This document shows positions 1-11,942 of a stretch of 64,000 nucleotides of DNA, one piece after another; positions within the stretch are counted from its first letter, which is position 1, and every line of letters starts with the position of its first letter. A model generated the notes under the pieces. That model did no database searches. It saw only the letters and a program-made list of their open reading frames with translations, and was not told the DNA's origin. Made by a program: the position numbers and the translations under genes. Origin of the DNA: Tenodera sinensis (Eukaryota > Arthropoda > Insecta > Mantodea > Mantidae); contig CM060962.1 of assembly GCA_030765045.1 (NCBI GenBank), positions 165,220,194 through 165,284,193 on the forward strand. Direction: 5' to 3'.

Positions 1-84
1 GGAAGTGATTCATGCAAAGGATATCCTACAGTTTCCTATGCCGTTATGGCTGTTGGTAAGAAAGAAAAATGGGCAGATATGGAA

Positions 85-1149
85 CTAAGATCCTCTTTTA
101 AACCAGCACCAGACAGAATATTTTGCAGTTTCTATTGATGAAGCATCTTTCGAGTCCAATGAATTAACAACCTCTCCGACTAGTTCTATGTGCTCAGCAT
201 AATATAAAACTGCATCGACCCATGTTCCCCATCGAGTTAACACTGGTGCAGGAGGAAGTCGGATATTAGGTGCTGTTGATCTAAACAACTTAACTCTTTT
301 AGATTTAACAAACATTATCTTTGTACAGGACACAAATCTATCTACCAATGGGAAAGAATTGCGTATTGTCTCAGAAATGCGATGAAGAGCGTGTGCCAAA
401 CAAGTTATATGAATGAAGTTAGGAAAAATACCTTTCAGAGTTTGTCCTGATTTTACCATATAAGGACCTGCATCAGTAACAAATAAAAGTACCCGGTCGT
501 ATTTGATTCCACATGGCCATAGAAATTTCAAAGAGTCCATCACAAACTGGGTCACAGTTACATTGTCAAATGCCGACAATTCGCACACATTAAGAAGATA
601 AGGTGTAGTCTTTTCTTCATTATTTAAAGCACCCACGAAAATATTAGCAATAGAGTGGCGCTCAGAATCAGGGGTTTCATCAACAGACAACCACACAAAC
701 TGATCCGCTAATTCATTTTGTATATTTCACAATACGTTATTGTAACAATGTCCTATATAAGTCATATGCAGTGTATTTTCTTTAGGCACATGTGGTCGAG
801 TGTACTAGGCAAGAAAGTTTTTAAATGTCGGATTATTAATTTTTAACACGGAAATATCAGCAGCTAAAAATGCTTCGCACAAGTCATAGGAAAATTCAGT
901 AACCCTACTTCCTAAACACTCTACTAGCTGTTTTTGAACAGGTTCTTTGTTTGCGAGTTTTCTGATTAAATTCTCCTTATGTTTTGCTGTGTTTATGTGC
1001 TGAACTATTTGAAATCTTTTCTCACTCCCTACATTTTTCTCACATGCTCCACAATACAGTACCCTATTATCTGTAGATATTAAATCACCCGAAAACTCTT
1101 TCTGTAATTTAATTAATCTAGCAATGGAAGTTGGTTTTATTTTCGGCAT
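85..1149 (-). pseudogene. hAT-like transposase (BED/CGGBP1-like type), two in-frame stops
   Basis: On the minus strand one reading frame runs from a Met at 1149 to 85. It is interrupted only by stops at 805-807 and about 727. The N-terminal part has a BED-like zinc finger (CGAC, then H and H about 25 residues later: YCGACEKNV...QHINTAKH). After the stops comes a central segment, VWLSVDETPDSER, followed by CLAHALHRISE. This matches the hAT-type proteins that arthropod genomes often annotate as CGGBP1-like. The expected C-terminal half is missing; near 135 the frame turns into unrelated sequence. A second, shorter relative lies at 44363-44719. I read it as a decayed cut-and-paste transposase inside or downstream of the choline kinase gene. 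The family call is fairly firm; the exact hAT subgroup is not. Confidence 0.7.
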
Positions 1150-1730
1150 TTGAAGAGCTCTTCAACATTTATACGCCTAATTTAATTTGGTGGGAACCAG
1201 TTCACAACACTGTTACGTTTGAAGACCATGGCACAACTATTGGAGGGCAGGTAGGCGTTGCGATAATTGTGCTGTTCAAAACATTGACCTGCACTTTATC
1301 TTTGTTAATATAAACCTCTCAGATAATGCACTGATTATTCTCTATGCATATACATATAATGAAGGGATGGAAACGGGGTTCACTGCATGACAACATGACT
1401 CACCTCACGAGTTGCATCAACATGCGCAATACTACCAATATGAAAAGTGTTATACACATGGAAAAAATAATAAAAACCATAAAAATCCTTAAAATATGCA
1501 ATATAGGGGCTATAATATTGAAATACTATGCATTTATCAAAATCAAGAAAATATGCAGTTATATGCACCATAAAATCATGTCCAAATAACTGAAAATTCC
1601 ATAATTCGTGCACATCATGTAAAAGCATACGTTTTTAACCCCTATGAAAAAACATGCAAATGCATGAACTTCCTAGCCCTAGTAATAATAAAGAAATAAT
1701 GGTAACGTGCTTTCTAAAAATGTATTATAT

Positions 1731-4091
1731 GTTGTTTTCTAGTGCCTTGCATCTGGCAATGAAGCCATTAGCATTCGTGCTTTCCAATACTTTTGAGCTG
1801 TAGTTTCTTCTGATCTTAATGCTTCACAGGTCTTCAAGTGGTCTTCGTTCATTTCTGCTGGATCGTTACACAGGACACATATTGGTGAGGCTGAGATACC
1901 TATTCTGTAGAGATGACTTGCTAAGCAGTCGTGATTTGTCAATAGTCAGAAGGCTGCAACCGCTGTTTTCCTTGGTCTCTGGGGGATTATATCTGGGTTG
2001 GAAAGTAGTGTAATCCATTTTTTATCTTTGGCATTTGTTTCTATTTCTTGTAGGTATGAATGAGAAAATTTTTTAATGTTCAAGCGTTTTATTGAGGAAT
2101 ATGAGAAATTGAATTTAGACTTTTGTTTTATTGTTGTGCTTTTCTTTGCAAGTGAGTCTGCAGCTTCGTTCCCCATGACTCCACAGTGTGCTGGAATCCA
2201 TTGGAGATGAACAGTCTTATTAAGTTTTTGGAGTTGTGTTAACATTTTGTAGCATTCTCTAATTTTTGTTGACTTCTTTGTAGTATTTGAACATATTCCT
2301 TGAATTGCAGCTTTAGAATCTGAAAGAATTACTGCCTTGTTAAATTTATTTAAGGGAAGATTTAATAATTGTCGGAGAGCAATGTATATAGCCTCCATTT
2401 CTCCATCATAATTTGTTGTGTCTCTGCCAACAGAATGATAAAAGGAAAAATGTGAACAGGTAACTCCAGCTCCAGTAAGGTTTTCCTTGGAGGATCCAAT
2501 CAGTATATATGTGCAGCCATTCTTCTGTGGGATACCTAGTATTGATTGTTTCCAGAGCTAGAAGTTTTTGTATTTCTTTTGGTGTGTCTGATTTACTTAT
2601 TTCCTCTATTAATTCCAAACTGAAGGTAGGTTGTAATAATTCCAATGGATTTTCTCTTATAAGTAGATTTTCTCTGGTGTTAGGAATGTTCAATTTGGAT
2701 TTAATCTGCGTTACCTTTTCTAGGAAACTACTATGAGTTTTAAGGATTGAAGGGGGGAGGTTCTCTTCTGTCCCTTTAGAGTTTGGCAGTCGTAACATTT
2801 TCTCGTGTTGGAGCAATGCTTGTTCTTCTATTTTTGTTGTTATTGATGGGGTCCGTGTTAAGGCAAGCATGGCATCAATAGGTGTGGATTTAACTGCTCC
2901 AGTGATTAGGCGAAGAGCCTGATTTTGTATTTGTTCAAGTTTATTGATGTTAGCATTTGCTGCTGTTATTAAAGCTTCAGAACAGTACAAGAGGTTAGGT
3001 TTAACATACATTTTGTATGTTGTGTTAAGGACTCTCCTTGAGCAGCCCCATTTAGCACCAGCTAACCTTTTCAGGATTTGCAGTTTCTTTTCAACCTTTT
3101 CTGAGATTATTATTTATTTATGCCAACAAACTTACTGTTGGTGTTTTTAAACACACAAGCCGTGTGTGGGCAAAGTTTAAGAAGAACTTAAAAATTCAAT
3201 GCCACAACTGGGATTTGAACCACAGACCTTCCGCTGTAATATTGGTTTACCAGGAAAAATACGAACTGGCTTGAGAATTTAAAGCGGAAGGTCTGTGGTT
3301 CAAATCCCAGTTGTGGCATTGAATTTTTAAGTTCCGGTTCTACCTCTTTTCTGAGATGTTTGTTATATGTTTTTTCCAACTTAGCTTTCTGTCGAAAGTG
3401 ATGCCTAAGTATTTGGCATCATCAACTCCTTTGAGTGGTTTACTATTATAATTTATGTTAATATTAACTGGTTTGTATTTTAGTGTAAATAATTCATAAT
3501 TTGTTTTTTCCACATTGATAGTCATGAGGTTTTCGGAGCTCCATTCATGTACTTTGTTTAGGGCTGTTTCTATTCTGTCTTTAATTAATTCAGGTTTTTT
3601 TGGAGAGCCTGAAGTCCAAATGACATCGTCAGCAAATAAAGCAATTTTGGTTTCTAAAGTTTTTATTATTGATGGAAGGTCATTTATATATATGTTAAAG
3701 AGTGTTGTGCTCAGAACAGCACCTTGTGGAAGTCCTCTGTGTGTTTGTTTATATTTGGAAATGTATGTATTATATTTTGTGGCACAAAATCTTTGTGAAA
3801 TAAACTGAGTTATCCATTTAAGCATATTACTTCTCACACCTATTGATTGCAACTTATCAATTAATTTGTTTCTCCAGGCTGAGTCATATGCTGATTTAAA
3901 AATCAATGAATACTGCCAAGGTATCCTCCTTTCTATTGAAAGCTTCCTTGATGTCTTGGCTTAGTAGGAGTACATTTTCACTTGTACTATGATTCTGTCT
4001 GAAGCCAGTCTGTGAACTATTAATTAAGCTGTAATATTCTAGGAACCAGTTAAGTCTAGATGCCACCATTCTTTCCATCACTTTTGCAATA
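1731..4091 (-). mobile_element. 5'-truncated LINE with RT and RNase H, copy 1 (interrupted by a SINE)
   Basis: Minus-strand non-LTR retrotransposon. Reading from 4091 down: the thumb/palm part of reverse transcriptase (TGFRQNHSTSENVLL, LPQGAVLSTTLFNIYIND at about 3710, FADD active site near 3620), an RNase H domain (HIYTD near 2500, ILSDSKAAIQGI near 2310, LQWIPAHCGVMGNEAAD near 2190), and a terminal Cys-rich motif (CVLCNDPAEMNEDHLKTC near 1850). It begins abruptly near 4091, so the endonuclease and ORF1 are absent, as expected of 5' truncation. The SINE at 3108-3345 splits it. Frameshifts near 2400-2500 break the RNase H entry, and the RT site lacks one Val codon after ADD compared with copy 2 at 60345-62745. 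RT followed by RNase H suggests an I/Jockey-group clade; which one is not settled. Confidence 0.88.
3108..3345. mobile_element. tRNA-derived SINE inserted as an inverted dimer in LINE copy 1
   Basis: The insertion is bounded by a 12-bp target duplication, CTTTTCTGAGAT, at 3096-3107 and 3346-3357; LINE copy 2 has this site once (near 61378). Inside, two arms of about 50 bp (3186-3235 and 3283-3333) are essentially perfect inverted copies, each with a pol III B-box-like GGTTCAAATCCC. Between them is GTTTACCAGGAAAAA, which also occurs in the 14-kb SINE. The left end carries an ATAAATAAATAATA-type tail. It is a SINE-derived palindrome, not a tRNA gene, since no A box or cloverleaf is complete. 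Confidence 0.8.
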
Positions 4092-4739
4092 AATGTATTA
4101 TATTAAGTTTCAAGATATCCACTCTAATTTCCAATAATAAAATGCTATTGGCCAGTTTTTAAACAAATGACATTGGAAAAACCAAAACAAATTTGGAAGT
4201 TGGTACGAAAAAAAAAAGATTTTAAAAATGTCAAACTCACGCATATGGACAAAGTCTGCCTATCACTTTTGGTGACTAATTCACAACATAAAACAAGATA
4301 CAAAATTAGCGAAACATGTAAAGAAGCCATTAAAACTAGGCACCCAGAAGAACATTATCATCAAGAATTGAGAAAAGCTTATGAACTTAAAATCACCAAC
4401 ATTGATGACATCTGACTAACCAGGACAGAGCACAGCAGCATCAAGTAAGACCATAGCAGCCACCAGAACACCAGTTGAATGCGAAACTGATGATGGGGGG
4501 GAAGATGTTCCCAGAAACTAGTCTTCAATAACAAACTTAAATAGACAGGAAAAAAGTTTAAAACTGGTCAATTCACTCTAGCAAAAGCTATACAAATAAC
4601 TAATTCAAACTAAGACCGCTACTTCCTGTTTCTGATTGTGTATGGTATATTCACTTTCCCATTCTGCTCTCAATCCCAACAAGCTTTATGACACTTGACA
4701 TACAATTTTAACTTCTAGGAAGAGGGGGGAAAATTAAAA

Positions 4740-4746
4740 AAAAAAA

Positions 4747-4806
<60 letters not shown>

Positions 4807-4808
4807 AA
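4740..4808. repeat. (GAAA)n microsatellite
   Basis: A run of A followed by about 14 uninterrupted GAAA units, in the last visible intron of the choline kinase gene. Confidence 0.97.
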
Positions 4809-5015
4809 ACAACAATGAAAGTAACATGAGTTGTTTGACATACATTTCACTTTATCATGCATCCCTTTTTCCTCCAAAAAGTCCAATTTGTAGTAATAAA
4901 TGAATGCAAATCTGTCAGTATTTTGTTCCTTAATGTCGTATAACCAAGAATTACTGAAAGTACTTTGGTCTTTATATACATCTCTCATGTTCAATGCTGA
5001 GCAACTTATACTCAC

Positions 5016-5132
5016 CTCAACCAAGCCACCTCTGCTCCCAGATCATAGGATTTAAGTCTATTTATAAATTCTGCATTGCCCGTTTCAGCTATGCCAGGAT
5101 CCTCCAAGTTTGCTTGAACATTCTGAAGCCAC
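5016..5132 (-). CDS. CHKA: Choline kinase, exon (fourth certain coding exon)
   Basis: A 117-bp minus-strand exon. It has a CAG acceptor just above 5132 and a GTGAGT donor at 5010-5015. Its first base completes the split Gly codon left by the exon at 15793-15926, and the junction reads DTINGWLQN. It encodes the linker helix region of the N-lobe (WLQNVQANLEDPG, then FINRLKSYDLGAEVAWLR). In choline kinases this precedes the catalytic Brenner motif HNDxxxGN, which must lie in later exons beyond position 1. It ends in phase 2. The similarity is weaker than in the previous two exons, but splice sites, phase and position all agree. Confidence 0.8.
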
Positions 5133-5271
5133 CTGAAAATGAGATTTCTCTATCATTATTATAGAACTCTGTTTAAGGACTGATACTGTCAACCCCACAG
5201 ACACTGACTGTGCATTTTTAAATAGCGAATAGCGTCATCTGTATGAGGCTAGTTCAATAAGTATGTGTTAG

Positions 5272-5577
5272 GAATGAAGATACCCATTTTTACTTTCTCT
5301 ACTACGTATAGTAAAGTAGAGGAAGTATTGTATTGCACCCAAAAATTTGATGTCAAGGTTTCACTGAAAATGTGTTTTGAGGCCTCCCGGATAAAAAAAA
5401 AAAAAAAGGACAAAAAAAGAAAAAAGCATGCGTGTCTCGGTCTGTGCACGAGTGTCAGTGCGTGTGTGTCAGTGCGAGTATGTGTCAGTGCGTGTTTCGC
5501 TGTATGTGTCTGTATGTCTGTCTGTCTGTGGACAGTGTAACTCAAAGTTAAAAACTGAAGTTGGTATTTGAGTTAAG
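5272..5577 (-). repeat. Unnamed interspersed repeat family, copy a (partial)
   Basis: This is the 3' part of the repeat seen in fuller form at 39783-40625, 55530-56346 and 57064-58158, here inverted. It shows the terminal motif ACTTTCTCTAC, the block TTTTTGGGTGGAATAC in reverse complement (CACCCAAAAATTTGATGTC), a poly-A stretch, a (GTGT/CTGT)-rich microsatellite, and the GTTATGCTGTCCACAG-type block in diverged form. No coding potential is evident. Confidence 0.75.
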
Positions 5578-6823
5578 GAGCTAACTGGTAATGATTAAAA
5601 AAGAGCAATTTATGGCAGATAATCACTTACAAAACACTTGTTCAAAACTAATATATACTCTTTAAATTTTTTTTTTGCCCTAACTCTCCCATTATATATA
5701 ATAATACTAATGATTTTCTGTTTTGATAATTACTTACACCAAATAACTCATATCTAAAGAGGAATGACTCATGGGTGTTACAATTAAATAAATGAAAAAA
5801 ATGAGACATGATTGAAACCATGAAAGGAAGTTTAGATTACCAATTTCTTGCAAACAGGATTCAACTTTAATCTCCACTTTACAAACAGACGTCTACTGCT
5901 ACGCAAAGTGGAGGGTTTGACTACTAAGTTAATTTTAATACCTATCAGATAATAGCACATCTTAAGTTTAGAACATAAACTGCTGCCTGTAAATCATCAC
6001 GTATTCAGTATTCAATCCTCCTCAAGTATGAGCGTGAATCTGTTGGTTATTATTTTCAATTAATGATACTTCTATCAACAGGAACATGCATTTACTTTTA
6101 TATCATTTTATCTTCATTTGTGTATCGTTAATGAAAGAAACTCCACACTGAACACTGCAATACTTGTGCCTGTTATAGAAATATTCTCTTTTCTTATTCC
6201 TCTAAATAAATGTAAATGAATATCTAGAACAAAAATGTTTACACCATTTCTAAAGGTGCTAACAAACTTTCCGCCTTGCACTGAAAGAAGCTTGTTGTCA
6301 CTAACTTGGCAGCTAAATATCATATTATACAGCCCAAATGTCCAAGTGAAGGATAGCCAAGAGTGCTTCGTCGGGTGACTGAAATTCAGCAGCCTTGGCT
6401 CATGAAGGGCTGTTGCGCTAGAGGTTATTTACAAATACTGGAGGTGCTCTGTAAGCATCTAGTGCTAAATACCTGTGGCTAAACATGTGCAGATAGTAAA
6501 TGAGCACAACAGGCCACTTAATTTTCCTAAGAATGAATTAAATTCTGTTATCTTCCAATATCTACCGCTATTTTAATATATATGGTTTTGTTATTTGTGT
6601 TTATTAACAGGTACAATGAGTACACTAAACCTGTATATATAAAAGTTGCACACACAAAACTGACTGCCGAGCTTCAATATTATAGTTTTGGATATCCTGG
6701 GGAGGGCGGTGAGGGGGAGGGGCCCTTGAGTACCTCCTTTACACATGCCCCTGCTCGTCATTGTATCTTAAAATATTTATTGGAGCCTGGAAGTTCATGC
6801 GTTTGCATATTTTTTCGTAAGGT

Positions 6824-6854
<31 letters not shown>

Positions 6855-8395
6855 GTGTGGAAGGGAAGTCATTACACTAATTTATACCAGAGGTAGATCT
6901 CGGTATTTAGAACACATTTTGTATCTTACGTTTTTGTCTCTGAGCATTTCCTACGGAGATATTTTAGTTTTGTCAAAAACAAGCTGGCAACACTGCAGAT
7001 TGTGTAGGTGGCACTTTCCTTAGTTCAATACATAAACAAACTTCCTAATAGTGCGTCTGGAGAACATAAATAGATACCGTGCCTTGTCCTTCTGTCTGTC
7101 CTGTGCGAGTGGAGGCCAATCACAAGCGTTAGCACGCTAAACATTACACAAAAAGTGAAAGTGCCCAATCTGTTTACATGCACAAACCTGGTCAATCCCT
7201 GACCAACCTCAACGCAATGTTGTCAACATACTTCACGTCTCAAAGAGCTGCTAGCAGAATCCCTTCGCATCTTGTAAGTGATTAATTATTTCGAAACCCT
7301 GTGTGATGTCTCATAATTACTACCAAAGCTGTGTCAGAAATAAGTTGCTCTACGCATCTTACAAGTAACAAACTGTACATTCTTATGGAATTACGCATAC
7401 AATTTGGATAAAAACCATTTATATTTTCGAAATCGGCTGATGAAAAAACGAAATGCCACTCGACTTTTTTGTTTGTAATGCTTCTATGAAGCACATATTA
7501 GAAGGAATGTAATGACTTCCTTTCTGCCCTGTATATATATGCTTATACAGAATGGAAGGTACTTTATGCACCAAATTAAAAGCAGAAATATATATTGATT
7601 AGCCAGTTAAAATGTTTGATATAAGTTTTTCTCCTGAATTTGTGGTTTTCACAAAAAGAGGGTTTAAACCGCTACAAGTTTGGCAACACCATGCTTCAAC
7701 GGCATCGACATGTGCTCCCTGTGGAGCCAGCCCGTTGTCAGCAATTCTGATGAGGTAGAAAACCAGAAGGCTGTATGCACTGCTCAAATGTAGAGTTCTG
7801 TTACTGCCAAACCTATGCAAGCTCATTTGCAGGGACGAAGTGTGGATTCATGATGGGTAAGCTGAATTTCTTGTAAATGTACAATTAATCTTGTGTCGTA
7901 TTGTGCCTTTCATTTGTAATTTATTTCAATAAGTTAGTCTGAGAAACTTTTGAGCTTTTGGACTCATGTGTGAACAAGGAAACAGTATTTTGCCTTAGGC
8001 TGTCTTGACAAGCTACCGATGCCAATAACGTGTGAATTGCATGAAACTCAGCAATGAATCAAATTACTTTTGGAGAAAAATATATTTACAGTATATTTAA
8101 GTTAAAGAAAAAGAAAAAATGATATTGATCTTTACAACAGGCTCGGCCTTATAGCCTTAATGCATGTTTCGGACCTGTTAATTTGACAAAAAATATGTAA
8201 AGCTTTACAATGACATGCTAAATGTGGGCATCAGTAACATTTTTCGTACCAATCTCTATCACTGTCAAGGTCTCTTTCATATTAGCACCCAAGGAATGTG
8301 AAATTTGTTTCTCAAGGTACCATTGAACTGTTAACACTTCATTAAAATTAGTTAAATAAAATGTAACACATGAGTAATAAACTAAATGAAAACAA
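5578..8395. other. Intron 4 sequence, no gene recognised
   Basis: AT-rich intron. It contains a short (TA)n(CA)n tract at about 6826-6855 and a G-rich stretch at 6700-6722. Short open frames show no family motif. The 7600-7850 block is slightly more GC-rich and may be an old repeat, but it was not matched within the window. Confidence 0.5.
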
Positions 8396-8473
8396 TAACA
8401 ATAACAACAATAATAATTAATAATAATAGTAATAATAATAATAGTAATAATAGTAAAAATAATAATAGTAATA

Positions 8474-8569
<96 letters not shown>

Positions 8570-8587
8570 GTAATAATAATAATAAAT
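8396..8587. repeat. (AAT)n microsatellite
   Basis: About 190 bp of AAT units with a few AGT and AAC interruptions at the left. Homopolymeric Asn, Ile or Tyr open frames across it are artefacts of the repeat. Confidence 0.98.
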
Positions 8588-9359
8588 TCCAAATGATAAG
8601 ACACTATGCAACTTCACTATCAATTAAAAAAACACTAGTGTTGTTTGCCTGCGTTCACTTGATTGCACTAATGTTATTGTAATGTTCAACCCCTTCTCAT
8701 CACTGCGGTGTGCGTTGAAAGAATAACCGACAACTTTTATTGTGTCATGGAGTCTTTTTGTTTCCTTTAGTACTATTCATGAGCAATATGTACAAATGCA
8801 AAATTAAGTAAGTTGGCCAATCCATGCTTAAAACATTCAGGAATAAAATGCAAAACTGTCATTTGTACCTTTTTTAAATTAGTTTTGGACCTTTTTCTGG
8901 AGGGGGTGAACTTAATTTCTTGTATAGGTGATCAAATTGAAATGTCCATTTAAAACACAGCCTTCCTGACCACATACTGATGCTTTAAATTGAAGTAGCA
9001 AAGGACTAATAAAGGTTGTATGCTGTATTTAATTCCCTAGTAGTAAGTCAAGATGATAAAATATGTAATATTAAAATTTTAAGAAATTCTGCAGTTATGC
9101 TGTTGCACATACTATTTAGGGACTGGGAGAACTCTTCAGCTACTCTGGTTTACAAGAAATTCCCTCTCTGTTGAATACAATGTTGGCAAATGACTAAGAT
9201 GAATACATCATATTCAGTTCTTCAACATATCCTACTGTATGTTGCCAAGTTCTTAAGCTATGGCTGCTCCAAAAGAAACTACTGCAGCCACCTAGGTGGG
9301 TCAGTACCAAATTATTTCTCATACTTCCCCAGATCATATTCTATCGTGTGTAATAAAAA

Positions 9360-10638
9360 CAGTTTGACAAGACTAACAAGGGAAAATTTAGAGGAACAGC
9401 AGTTTAAGGGACAGAATGTACTCCTAAAAAACATACGACTCGTTTACCGAGAGCTAATTCCAGGTTTACAGCTGATTTTACAAACTCTTAAAGAGTATAC
9501 ACAGCAACACACTACAGTAAACACCTTTGAAAAAACGGACCTATCCTATGAGTACATTAACAACATAGGTAAAAAATGGCAGATTTTTGTACTTAGAGCT
9601 GGGTTGGCTGCAAGAAAATGACAGACATGCCATATCTGCCTTGGACCTGTATAGTCAAATAATGGCTTATTTAAATTTTGGTGTGAACTACATGCTGTAC
9701 AACTCGTAACATACATAATAGCTTTTGCCATTTAAGTAATAATACTTAAATGTCCAGCAAATATTTAAAACTTCTTAAAGGGCTAAATTACACTTGAAAA
9801 GTCATGAGGTGGCAATGGCATAGCGCCTGGCATACTGGCTCTAGGGTTTGAACTCAAAGTGTACTGTCAGTCAAGCTTCCAAATAGACGAATAAAATTAA
9901 GATCATATTCTGTGCACTAACCCCTGGGACAAGGATTCGTGTAACATTGTACAATTTTTTTGTTCTGTTTATCAAAACTTTGAAACCGAATTCACAATAA
10001 TCTAATTTTAAAGTCTCCGATGGTTTAGGATATAATTTAAAATGTTTTTGGTTGTCTGCATTTTGTAATAGAACAGGTATAATGACTTCTGTGCCATTGG
10101 ACTGACATGATGTAGTGTGTTATTATGAATGCCAACTCTTCTTCATTCTCCACGTGTATGCTGTCACATAATACTTTGTGCCATTCCTTCACCGTGTATT
10201 TGACAGACAAGTACACTGATAGGCCTTTGATCTACAGAGAAGCAACAGCCAAAGTGCAAGCAACTCTAAATCTATATCAGGAGAGATATCCTCATATGTA
10301 ACAATACCATAAAGTAGAAATAAAGCAATTACGAATTCAAATAATAACAGCTTTACATATAATTGTTCAACTAACATTATTTGTAAATATTACACAGTAA
10401 AAAAATTAGTACATACAAGGGATTCAAACCACCTTTGACAGCACATGGATTACTTATGAATCGTGTGCTCAGTTCAACTGCGCTACCTAGTAACTTGAGA
10501 GATAACCGAAGACAAATACATCCATGTTGAATACTTGGATGGAACCTAGCATAGGGGTAGATGTTTTCACGTTAAGAGAATAAAATGCAGGTTGCATAAA
10601 ACTGGAAAATAAGGGGTAGCTGACTCATCTGGTATAAT
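9360..10638 (-). repeat. 1.3-kb interspersed repeat, arm A (inverted relative to 38342-39665)
   Basis: Reverse-complementing this stretch gives a sequence that follows 38342-39665 almost end to end. Shared landmarks are GAGTCAGCTACCCC, a tRNA-like block (ACTAGGTAGCGCAGTTG and GGTGGTTTGAATCCC; 10408-10505), ACAAAATGCAGACAACC, ATTGTGAATTCGGTTTC, ATGCCAGGCGCT and CTTAAACTGCTG. The equivalent of the DUF4817-like reading frame in arm B lies here on the plus strand (about 10115-10320) and is full of stops. The many small differences suggest an old duplication or transposition. Element class is unknown. Confidence 0.75.
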
Positions 10639-11818
10639 ATAACGCATTATGTATGTCTAGCAGATAGAGAAGCATTTTCCTGTAACTCTTAGCTGAGCAA
10701 CACATTACAATAAACAAATCTGTCAAATTCATATCTCCCATTCACTTCTGGTACTCAAGAGCACACTGTTATTTCTTGACCTCTCTGGGTGTTTAACCTT
10801 TCTTTTTCCCAACCAGCCTGCTGTTGTAATCTTGCTTATCCTTCCAATGCTCGCACACCACATTCATTGTAGGCTATGATTCATACTTGCTCCGTTCACT
10901 TGATTATGAGATGTATCAGGCATTGTATCCTTTTTATTTGCTCACACAGTGCCAATAGCTTTAGTTTCTCTGTTCATTAGTCCTCAAAACACATTCAGAA
11001 TTTAAATGCCACCTCTTAGTTAAAAATGCAAATATAGGTAGTTTTATTTGAAGGCAAACAATGTGAGCTGTGTGTATCATGCGATTTAAATATCATTACT
11101 AACTTCTGCAAGTACAGCTAATCATATGACTCAAAATAGTTTGAATAAAGCATTCATTTTGCAACTCGCACAAATTATGCATCTCTAGTTTTTCCTACAT
11201 TGCATTGTGCAGTGTCAAGTAACCCATTTTAGTTATTCAGAAACAATGTTTTTACGGACTAGAATGACTGCCTGACTGCTTAGTTGAAATTGCAGCAGGA
11301 ACAAGAATGCAAAGCACTTGCTTTCACTATGACAGCAGAGAATTTCTGTTCAGTCAAATAAAAGCTGTTACGCGTATAAGTGAGATATTTATACCGTTAA
11401 TTAAGGGCAGGGTAACTAACAATATTACATCAATATTTGCTTCATCTGCAGACTTAGTTTTACTTAATAAGAGCAGTACACTTTCAGGTTGGTTAGAACC
11501 TCCAAGTAGGCGTTCCACAGGAAACATGACAGAGAATGGGCAGAACAAATGCTATATCAGAAACGAGTTTGAATGCTTCCTGTAAGGCCAATGACTTCAC
11601 ATTATCTACACCAATGAGTCGCGTATTGAGGTGTAAAGCAAAATGGTTGGTCTATCTCACAGGTGTTGTTCACTTTGCAGTGCAGATATGACCATGCAAA
11701 AAACATCAGATAGTTGTAACAGAATGAGTTTATGTTTGGAGAGTTGGCATATTTGTTAAAATGGTTAGAAAATGTTTATAAAGTACATTTAATAGGTATT
11801 TTGTGTTGAAATTAACAT
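10639..11818. other. Intron 4 sequence, no gene recognised
   Basis: Low-complexity AT-rich sequence between arm A and the PIF/Harbinger element. An open frame at 11307-11585 has no recognisable motif, and no splice pair supports it as an exon. Confidence 0.45.
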
Positions 11819-11942
11819 TAAGGGCCAGTTTCACAAGCGAGTGTTAAAACTCTTGTTAAATTAACTTCCCGATGACCCTGAGTTAAAGAATTTAACACTA
11901 TCTTCCTTTCACAGAAGTTTGAAAACAGTGTTGTTATAATCT

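Noticed and set aside
8396..8587. Long Asn-, Ile- and Tyr-rich proteins in several frames
   Set aside because: They are translations of an AAT microsatellite.
9190..9621. A 143-codon plus-strand protein
   Set aside because: Much of it is antisense to a non-coding part of repeat arm A, and the frame is not open in arm B.
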